Shown: in pieces, positions 1-4,977 of the stretch
Layout: every line of letters begins with the position of its first letter
How positions within the stretch are numbered: position 1 is the first letter of the stretch
Assembly: GCA_022865445.1 (NCBI GenBank)
Contig: JALHSX010000265.1
Location: forward strand, 1 to 5,518
Source of the DNA: Thermoplasmata archaeon
GTDB lineage: Archaea; Thermoplasmatota; Thermoplasmata; UBA10834
DNA length: 5,518 nucleotides
Direction of reading: 5' to 3'
Made by a program: the position numbers and the translations under genes
Notes under the pieces: model-generated
Seen by the model: the letters and a program-made list of their open reading frames with translations, nothing else
Told to the model about the DNA's origin: nothing
Databases searched by the model: none

Positions 1-1
1 G

Positions 2-1075
2 AGCTACGATTTCATGGCCAGCCTGCCCAACGCCGAGAGCAAACAGGGCATAAACGCCCTCGGCGCGGGATTTGGGGAAGGCACAATCACTCCCACGTAC
101 ATCGTGGTCCGTTTCGATCATTCGGTAGTCGAAGCGAACGGCACCCTGAATCTCACCGCTGCAGCGCAGCTGGAACGGTATTCTGTGCTTGTGAGCAATG
201 AGAGCAATATCAGGAGCGTTTCCGGACCCACGAGACCCTTCGGGATGCCGGTGACCAGCACCTATCTCGATTCGCTCCCTGGGGTCGAGCGGGCGACCTA
301 CGAAATGGCCATGACCGGTTCCATAGGAACGGACAACAGGACGGTCATGATCACGGTCGTCTTGCAGGACGAGCCTTTCACGACGAAATCAATCCACACC
401 ATCGATGACATCAGAGCCCTTGATCGGCAGGCGGATAGCAGCATCTTCGGTGGGAGCGCGGTCATACTTGTCGGCGGGTCGACGGCCGCCATGTCCGACG
501 TCTCCGGCACTGTCTCTCAAGACTTCCTTACGATGAGGGTCGTCGTACTTATCGGAATCTATGTGGTCCTTCTGGTTGTCTTGGGGTCGCTTCTGATTCC
601 GCTGAGACTCATAATGACGGTTCTGTTGAACGTGACCTGGACGATCGCAATGACGATGCTGATCTTCCAGTTCGGGCTCGGCAGTCCCGTTTTGTGGATG
701 ATGCCTCTCATACTGTTCGTTGTCGCCATGGGTCTCGGCATGGACTATGACATATTCCTCACGACCCGGATAAGAGAGGAAGTGCTGAAGGGCAAGACCG
801 ACGAGAAGGCAATTGCGACTGCCGTGGAGCGCACTGGAGGGATCATAACCGCATGCGGGCTCGTGATGGCAGGTGCATTCGGATCCATGATGCTGTCCCA
901 GACAATCCTGCTGAGAGAGTTCGGGTTCGGCCTCGCCTTCGCAATCCTGCTTGACGCCATGATCCTCAGAATATACCTCGTGCCCGCAATCATGCTGCTC
1001 CTCCAAAAGTGGAATTGGTACGCCCCAGGGAGGCTCCAGCGGGTCAGACGGGACGAAAAGGCGCGAAATCATTAA
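2..1075 (+). CDS. RND/MMPL-family membrane exporter, C-terminal part (5' truncated by window edge)
   Basis: The frame is open from base 2, so the ATG at 14 is internal and the gene begins outside the window. Numbering here counts that Met as 1. Residues 1-170 are a soluble, extracytoplasmic-type domain that opens with the family-like pattern LPNAESKQGINALGAGFGEG before a conserved 'TP.YIVV' strand. Residues 174-350 form the membrane bundle, with about five hydrophobic segments near 174-194, 198-220, 227-247, 273-293 and 302-325. The segment GLGMDYDIF (240-248) carries the Asp-Tyr pair D244-Y245; in MmpL-type RND proteins the equivalent Asp-Tyr pairs relay protons that drive export. The motifs AVERTGGIITACG (270-282) and EFGFGLAFAILLDA (302-315) are also typical of MMPL domains, and the end (NWYAPGR) matches usual MMPL C-termini. 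The protein should be a proton-driven exporter of lipids or other hydrophobic molecules. The substrate cannot be read from the sequence. The next gene starts 33 bases downstream. Confidence 0.9.
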   Translation, partial: SYDFMASLPNAESKQGINALGAGFGEGTITPTYIVVRFDHSVVEANGTLNLTAAAQLERYSVLVSNESNIRSVSGPTRPFGMPVTSTYLDSLPGVERATYEMAMTGSIGTDNRTVMITVVLQDEPFTTKSIHTIDDIRALDRQADSSIFGGSAVILVGGSTAAMSDVSGTVSQDFLTMRVVVLIGIYVVLLVVLGSLLIPLRLIMTVLLNVTWTIAMTMLIFQFGLGSPVLWMMPLILFVVAMGLGMDYDIFLTTRIREEVLKGKTDEKAIATAVERTGGIITACGLVMAGAFGSMMLSQTILLREFGFGLAFAILLDAMILRIYLVPAIMLLLQKWNWYAPGRLQRVRRDEKARNH

Positions 1076-1108
1076 GACACGGCTACCTAGATATCATCGG
1101 TCGGTACC

Positions 1109-2938
1109 ATGCGGTTCAAGTCGGTCCTTTTGGCGGCTCTCATATCTGTAGTGCTGATGACAACCGTGGTCGCACCACGCGCTTCATCTCAGCCAGATCC
1201 GAGCAACGTGATGAAGGTTGAATGCAAGCTGCTCTTGTCCGGCCTGACATCTATTGACGGTTCGGGCAGCGTCGAGCTGACTTTCGCAGGGGACCCCGCG
1301 GTCGCGCTCAGGACCGCCGTTTTCAGATGGTTCGACGCGAACGGAGACATGTGGCTGGACGCAAACGAGGCCGGGACGCTCCTCAACTCGTTCTCAAGCG
1401 CTCTTGTGGGCAAGATCTACTGGGGCATCGCTATCAAGTCGGCGACGAACTTCACCGGAAGAACGAGCGGCTTCATCGCAGACCACTCGAGCGGCCTTGT
1501 GAGATCGGAATGGAACGCCACATTGCCGATAGTCCTCAAGGTCGATTTCGATGGTTCTGGCAAGATGGAATCGAAGGTCATAGAGACCGCTCAGGGAGCC
1601 TACGACGCGTTTGCGGTGGCGATTGCGGATGCCACTGGCTATTCATATGACGGGGCTCTGGTGGTCAAGCAGCGCGTCACGACGATCATGCTCGGAAGCC
1701 TATCGAACCCAGACTTGAGCCAAGGCAGTGTCAGCGCCATAAGGAACCCGTTCGGTGAGGTGCTGTGGTACTCCTTCAGTGGCAGTGTCGGACCAAGCAT
1801 CTCCGTTCAGGACACGATGTCCTACGAGGCGCTCTCGGTCAAGGAGAACCAGCAGATATCCTTCGTTGTGCTGTTCTTCGGGTGTCTGATGATACTCAGG
1901 ATGCCTGGGAGCAACTTCGACAAGTTCGAGAAGCTTCACCCCAAGAAGTTCAGGAAGAACGCGAAGAGGCTCAAGTCCGTCAGGATATTCGCGATCGTGT
2001 TGGTGGCGGTCTTGGTTGTGCTGTACTTCGTGCCGTTCATATTCTCTTTCGCGTCTCGAAACGCCATTGTCTACGCTGCATATCTGTACTTGCTGGTCCC
2101 GTTCGCAATCATAGCAGAACACCTGTTCGCCAGAAGCATGTACAACAAGGCCGCTCTATCCATCCCCGACGAATCCGTCGTGGAGGTCAAACAGGCTCTC
2201 ATCGAGAGAGAAGAGGGCGCGGGCGAGATGCTCTGCAAGGTCTGCTACATGCCCATCGAGGCTGGACTGGACATGTTCCAGTGCACATGCGACGCCGCCA
2301 TGCACGTCAATTGCGCCGAGAAGGCACAGACCTGCCCTAGCTGCGGAGAACCCTTGTTCCCCCAGCGGGCCAGGTCGATAAGATGCAAAGCCTGCGGCGA
2401 GACCTTCATGTACTCCGGCACTGAGGATTCGTATTCGGTCCAGTGTACGAAGTGCGGCGCGTTCCAAGAGGATATCAAGGCAGGAAGGAACTACATGGTG
2501 GTGGACGAGGATCCGCGGAACGCCTTCATGATGATCCGCGCAATAGGACTGTCTGGAAGGCCCGCCATGTGCTTGACGGTCCAGTTCCCAGGGAAGATCA
2601 GGTCCGAGTACGACCTGAGGGAAGTGTCGGTCAAATGGTTCTCCGATAGCTCGATGGACATCGACAACATCAACCCGACGGACCTGGACGGCGACCCGAT
2701 GGAGATCGCGTCGACATTCCTGATGACATCGAAGGAAGCGGGCATTCTGGTCGAAGGCATCGATACTCTGACAGAGCTGAACGGGTTCGACAAGGTCTTG
2801 GCATTCATCAAGAGGCTGAACGACCTGGCCGCTATCCATGGCTCCACGATCGTGCTGAGCCTTGACAAGAAGAAGATGTCGGAGGCCCAGTTCAAGACCA
2901 TCAGCGATGAGTTCGACGAGATCCACGACTACGAGTAG
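1109..2938 (+). CDS. Membrane protein with EF-hand-like ectodomain, RING-like zinc finger, zinc ribbon and C-terminal DUF835-like domain
   Basis: I recognise parts but not the whole 609-residue protein. Residues 1-28 look like a signal peptide (MRFK, a hydrophobic core, then APRASS). Residues 29-248 would be extracellular. They contain the loop DANGDMWLDANE (76-87), with Ca-ligand-type residues at EF-hand positions 1, 3, 5, 9 and 12 (D76, N78, D80, D84, E87) between two likely helices, and sequons at N114 and N136. Membrane segments lie near 250-263, 292-315 and 319-341. The loop 270-291 is rich in Lys/Arg, which places it and the C-terminus in the cytoplasm. A C4HC3 finger follows: C376, C379, C392, C394, H399, C402, C409, C412. 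A second ribbon has C426, C429, C446, C449. Residues 461-609 resemble DUF835, with the pattern P-G-K-I-R-S-E-Y near 575 nt-codon region 2588-2611, the hydrophobic strand ILVEGIDTLTELNGFDKVL, and a final helix. DUF835 has no firmly known biochemical role. The start at 1109 is chosen because it gives the signal peptide; no strong ribosome binding site is seen. A signalling or membrane quality-control role is only a guess. Confidence 0.85.
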   Translation: MRFKSVLLAALISVVLMTTVVAPRASSQPDPSNVMKVECKLLLSGLTSIDGSGSVELTFAGDPAVALRTAVFRWFDANGDMWLDANEAGTLLNSFSSALVGKIYWGIAIKSATNFTGRTSGFIADHSSGLVRSEWNATLPIVLKVDFDGSGKMESKVIETAQGAYDAFAVAIADATGYSYDGALVVKQRVTTIMLGSLSNPDLSQGSVSAIRNPFGEVLWYSFSGSVGPSISVQDTMSYEALSVKENQQISFVVLFFGCLMILRMPGSNFDKFEKLHPKKFRKNAKRLKSVRIFAIVLVAVLVVLYFVPFIFSFASRNAIVYAAYLYLLVPFAIIAEHLFARSMYNKAALSIPDESVVEVKQALIEREEGAGEMLCKVCYMPIEAGLDMFQCTCDAAMHVNCAEKAQTCPSCGEPLFPQRARSIRCKACGETFMYSGTEDSYSVQCTKCGAFQEDIKAGRNYMVVDEDPRNAFMMIRAIGLSGRPAMCLTVQFPGKIRSEYDLREVSVKWFSDSSMDIDNINPTDLDGDPMEIASTFLMTSKEAGILVEGIDTLTELNGFDKVLAFIKRLNDLAAIHGSTIVLSLDKKKMSEAQFKTISDEFDEIHDYE

Positions 2939-3491
2939 AGGGTGTCACGCCCTTCCATCTGGCGTAGAGGTCGTTGTCGACCCCGAGCTCGTCCAGGACC
3001 CGGCCGACGACAAAATCCACCATCTCGTCCACGCTACGAGGCCTTGGATAGAATGCCGGGCTCGCCGGCATGATGATCGCTCCCGCCTGCGACAGCCTCT
3101 CCATGTTGGACAGATGGATCGTGGACAGAGGGGTCTCCCTCAGCAGCAGGACCAGCTTCCTGCGCTCCTTGAGGGCGACCGAAGCGATCCTGGTGATTAG
3201 GTTGTCTGAGATGCCGGCAGCGATCTTCGACATCGTGGAAGTGCTGCAGGGTGCTATGACGAACGAATCGAATCTGACGGAGCCAGAAGCGAGTGGCGAG
3301 TACATGTCGTCGTTGGCGTAGTGGAAGTCTGCCAGCTCACGGATTTCCTTTCCCGAGATTCCAAGTTCGAGCTTGGCTATCTTCTGCGCGTCGTCCGATG
3401 CTATCACGGTCTTCGTCGGAGGCAGCTCCTCCAGAAGACGCACGCCGTAGACGATTCCTGAGGCGCCGGTGATGCCTACAACAGTGTTCAT
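2901..3491 (-). CDS. ubiX: UbiX-type flavin prenyltransferase
   Basis: A 196-residue protein of the UbiX/Pad1 flavoprotein family. The family makes prenylated FMN from FMN and dimethylallyl phosphate, the cofactor of UbiD-type decarboxylases. Visible hallmarks are the N-terminal FMN-binding GITGASG (6-12), the APCSTSTMSKIAAGISDNL stretch (80-98), LLLRETPLSTIHL (115-127), MPASPAFYPRP (141-151, with the conserved Tyr148 and Arg150) and the closing VGRVLDELGVDNDLYARW. The frame stays open upstream to an ATG at 3677, but family alignment places the start at the Met of MNTVVGITGASG (3491), so the extra 62 residues are rejected. The last 16 or so residues (VTPSTRSRGSRRTHR) form a basic tail beyond the usual family end, reading into the antisense of the preceding gene. 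Archaeal UbiX may serve the UbiD-like decarboxylase of the modified mevalonate pathway or quinone synthesis. No UbiD partner is in this window. The gene stands alone on the minus strand. Confidence 0.95.
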   Translation of the reverse strand: MNTVVGITGASGIVYGVRLLEELPPTKTVIASDDAQKIAKLELGISGKEIRELADFHYANDDMYSPLASGSVRFDSFVIAPCSTSTMSKIAAGISDNLITRIASVALKERRKLVLLLRETPLSTIHLSNMERLSQAGAIIMPASPAFYPRPRSVDEMVDFVVGRVLDELGVDNDLYARWKGVTPSTRSRGSRRTHR

Positions 3492-3602
3492 CGTCTCTGC
3501 AAAGTGGTCGCTAATCAAAAACCCTTGCCCGCTCCGAATCGAAAAGCACGTGCCGGCGAGCACCTGGATGCATGCTCTGGCATATTCCCTAGCCAACAAG
3601 CA

Positions 3603-3610
3603 TTTAAATA
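3603..3610 (+). promoter_or_regulatory. Archaeal TATA box of the S19e-aIF6 operon
   Basis: TTTAAATA stands out in an otherwise GC-rich region, preceded by a purine-rich ACAAG stretch that could act as the BRE bound by TFB. Archaeal transcription usually begins about 25 bases downstream, here near 3630-3636. That would give a leader of about 60 bases before the S19e ATG at 3695. The core ATTTAAAT (3602-3609) is palindromic, so TBP binding here might also serve the minus-strand ubiX gene. Confidence 0.7.
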
Positions 3611-3633
3611 TGAGTACCAACTTATCCGCGATT

Positions 3634-3650
3634 TGCCGCCATTGGCGGCA
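3634..3650 (+). promoter_or_regulatory. Perfect inverted repeat / leader hairpin 1 upstream of S19e
   Basis: TGCCGCC-ATT-GGCGGCA is a perfect 7-base inverted repeat with a 3-base spacer. It lies about 24 bases after the TATA box, so it would sit at or just after the predicted transcription start. As DNA it could be an operator for a dimeric regulator. As RNA it could be a GC-rich hairpin at the 5' end of the ribosomal operon message. The sequence alone does not separate these options. Confidence 0.5.
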
Positions 3651-3660
3651 GTATTCCAGC

Positions 3661-3674
3661 CGATTGGAAAATCG
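3661..3674 (+). promoter_or_regulatory. Leader hairpin 2 with GNRA-type tetraloop upstream of S19e
   Basis: CGATT-GGAA-AATCG is a perfect 5-base stem closed by GGAA, which fits the GNRA tetraloop rule. It follows hairpin 1 by 10 bases and ends 9 bases before the GAGGA ribosome binding site of S19e at 3684-3688. Its place in the predicted untranslated leader suggests an RNA element, though a stem this short can occur by chance. Confidence 0.4.
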
Positions 3675-3694
3675 CATTTCACTGAGGAATCTCG

Positions 3695-4150
3695 ATGGCT
3701 ACTGCGTTTGATGTGCCCGCTGAAAAGCTCATACCGAAGCTAGCGGAGGAGCTGAAGAAGGTTGAGACGATCGCACCGCCCGAATGGGCAGCATTCGTCA
3801 AGACCGGAAGGCACAGGGAGAAGAGCCCAGTCAGCAACGACTGGTGGCACGTCAGGACCGCGGCGGTTCTCAGGAAGATATATGTCGAGGGCCCCGTTGG
3901 CACGACACACCTGGCCGCCATGTTCGGTGGCAAGGCGGACAGAGGCTCCAAACCCAACAGAGCCGTGCGCGGCTCCCGCTCGATATCTCGCGTGACAGTC
4001 CAGCAGCTGGAGAAGAGCCAGCTGGTTCAGAAGCAGAAGGACGGAGGGAGGGTCGTGACCGCCAAGGCCAGGAAGTTGATAGACGGCATGTCTACACAGA
4101 TCCTGAAGGAGATGGCGGCTCAGAACCCAGAACTCGCGAAGTACCTCTGA
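3695..4150 (+). CDS. rps19e: 30S ribosomal protein S19e
   Basis: A 151-residue protein of the archaeal/eukaryotic S19e (eS19) family, a small-subunit head protein; in eukaryotes it is needed for 18S rRNA maturation. Family hallmarks are PPEWAAFVKTGRHREKSP (28-45), DWWHVRTAAVLRKIY (49-63), the GPVGTTHLAAMFGGKADRGSKP segment (66-87), the SRVTVQQLEKSQLV helix (98-111), and GGRVVTAKARKLID (117-130). The length is normal for archaea. The ATG at 3695 has GAGGA (3684-3688) six bases upstream. It is the first gene of the operon, preceded by the TATA box and a structured leader, and PDCD5 follows after 10 bases. Confidence 0.98.
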   Translation: MATAFDVPAEKLIPKLAEELKKVETIAPPEWAAFVKTGRHREKSPVSNDWWHVRTAAVLRKIYVEGPVGTTHLAAMFGGKADRGSKPNRAVRGSRSISRVTVQQLEKSQLVQKQKDGGRVVTAKARKLIDGMSTQILKEMAAQNPELAKYL

Positions 4151-4160
4151 GTGAGTGGAC

Positions 4161-4493
4161 ATGGCTGACGAGGACGAGCTGGATGCCCTTAGGCAAAGGA
4201 AGATGCAGGATCTCCAGCTCAGAGCGCAGCAGGAATCTGTCGCCCAGGAACAGACGAAGCAGATGGACGCGCAGAAGCAGATGCTCATGCGCCAGGTCCT
4301 GACGCCAGAGGCGAGAGAGCGGCTGGCCAACCTGCGCATGACGCGTCCCGATGCCGTCGAGTCCGTCGAGAACCAGCTGATAATGCTGGTCCAGTCGGGA
4401 AGGCTGACGCAGCAGATAGACGACTACACCCTGCGGCAGATACTGCGCAAGATCATGCCGAAGAAGCGCGAGATCAAGATTGAGAGGAGATGA
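4161..4493 (+). CDS. pdcd5: PDCD5-family DNA-binding protein
   Basis: A 110-residue, mostly helical, highly charged protein of the PDCD5/TFAR19 family. Residues 1-45 form a long charged helix rich in Gln, Arg and Lys. The conserved core is LTPEARERLANLRMTRPDAV (47-66), the helix ESVENQLIMLVQSGRL (67-82) and IDDYTLRQILRKI (86-98), followed by a basic tail KKREIKIERR. Human PDCD5 is linked to apoptosis and to the TRiC/CCT chaperonin. The archaeal members bind nucleic acid in vitro, but their cell role is unclear. An in-frame GTG at 4155 would add two residues (MD); the ATG at 4161 is preferred because family members start with M-[SA]-D-E. Its placement between S19e and L39e is the usual archaeal order and suggests a role linked to ribosomes or protein folding. 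Confidence 0.95.
   Translation: MADEDELDALRQRKMQDLQLRAQQESVAQEQTKQMDAQKQMLMRQVLTPEARERLANLRMTRPDAVESVENQLIMLVQSGRLTQQIDDYTLRQILRKIMPKKREIKIERR
4483..4492 (+). promoter_or_regulatory. Shine-Dalgarno site of L39e inside the end of the PDCD5 gene
   Basis: The stretch AGGAGATGA just before the L39e ATG (4498) is a strong match to the anti-Shine-Dalgarno sequence of 16S rRNA, and it overlaps the last codons and stop of the PDCD5 gene. With only 4 bases between stop and start, translation of the two genes is probably coupled. Confidence 0.65.
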
Positions 4494-4497
4494 CCGG

Positions 4498-4653
4498 ATG
4501 GCCAAACACAAGCCACACGCGAGAAAGCTCAGACTGCTGGCGGCGACCAAGAGCAACAGAAGGGTCCCTGCCTGGGTCATGCAGAGGACGAACAGGACCT
4601 TCCTGAGGCACCCCAAGCGAAGAAACTGGAGAAGGACGAAACTAAAGGTGTGA
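4498..4653 (+). CDS. rpl39e: 50S ribosomal protein L39e
   Basis: A 51-residue, very basic protein, exactly the usual length of archaeal L39e (eL39), which lines the peptide exit tunnel of the large subunit. It starts MAKHKPHARKLRLLAATKSN, has the family core NRRVPAWVMQRTNR (20-33) with Trp26, and ends with RRNWRRTKLKV, where Trp44 and the flanking Arg/Lys match the conserved rRNA-binding end. It is short enough to be missed by gene finders with a 60-residue cut-off. The start is fixed by the family N-terminus and by the strong upstream ribosome binding site. L31e follows after 9 bases. Confidence 0.97.
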   Translation: MAKHKPHARKLRLLAATKSNRRVPAWVMQRTNRTFLRHPKRRNWRRTKLKV

Positions 4654-4662
4654 GGTCATAAC

Positions 4663-4956
4663 ATGGTTGAAGAGTTGGAGCGGGTTTTCACAATTCCCTT
4701 GACTGTCACGAAGATTGTCCCGAAGACGAAGCGCGCGCCGAGGGCCATCAAGGAGATCAAGGAGTACATTCGAAAGCATATGATGGATAAGTCCTCCGAA
4801 GAGGATGAGGAGAAGGACAAGAAGGAGATCTGGCTGGACTACAAGCTCAACGAGCTCATATGGTCCAGGGGAATAGAGCATCCGCCGAGCAGGGTGCGCG
4901 TGAAGGCCATCAGGTTCGAGGACGGCCTGATTGAGGTCTCCCTCCCAGAAGAATGA
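4663..4956 (+). CDS. rpl31e: 50S ribosomal protein L31e
   Basis: A 97-residue protein of the L31e (eL31) family, which sits near the exit tunnel rim of the large subunit and in eukaryotes helps dock nascent-chain factors. Family signs are the N-terminal strand ERVFTIPLTVTKIVPKTKRAPRAIKEIKEYI (in two parts, 6-20 and 21-36), then LNELIWSRGIEHPPSRVRVKA (62-82) and the closing strand EDGLIEVSLPEE. Between the first helix and the LNELIW segment lies an acidic/lysine-rich loop (residues 43-56, KSSEEDEEKDKKE) that is longer than in many archaeal homologues, as far as I recall them. GAGGT at 4652-4656, overlapping the L39e stop, serves as ribosome binding site six bases before the ATG. Confidence 0.97.
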   Translation: MVEELERVFTIPLTVTKIVPKTKRAPRAIKEIKEYIRKHMMDKSSEEDEEKDKKEIWLDYKLNELIWSRGIEHPPSRVRVKAIRFEDGLIEVSLPEE

Positions 4957-4977
4957 ATTTTCCAGGGTAGGGGATAG

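Noticed and set aside
389..1072. Long minus-strand open frame opposite the MMPL gene
   Set aside because: It is a shadow of the GC-rich coding strand, with a low-complexity His/Asp/Glu/Gln-rich product and no family features.
1076..1108. Promoter between the MMPL gene and the zinc-finger/DUF835 gene (CTAGATATC)
   Set aside because: It is a poor TATA match and lies too close to the ATG at 1109 for a normal archaeal start.
2156..2926. Long minus-strand open frame opposite the zinc-finger/DUF835 gene
   Set aside because: It is antisense to a gene with clear domains and shows no recognisable motif of its own.
2940..2952. Short hairpin GGGTG-TCA-CGCCC just after the stop at 2938, as a terminator
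   Set aside because: The stem is five pairs with one G-T pair, no T-run follows, and it lies inside the coding end of ubiX.
3492..3677. N-terminal extension of ubiX to an ATG at 3677 on the minus strand
   Set aside because: The 62 extra residues look unlike any UbiX and cross the S19e leader and TATA box; the family start is the Met just before NTVVGITGASG at 3491.
4155..4160. GTG at 4155 as the PDCD5 start
   Set aside because: It adds only two residues; the ATG at 4161 gives the usual family N-terminus.
4092..4616. Minus-strand open frame spanning PDCD5 and L39e
   Set aside because: It covers two well-identified genes on the other strand; the Leu-rich product is the expected mirror of Gln/Lys/Glu-rich coding sequence.
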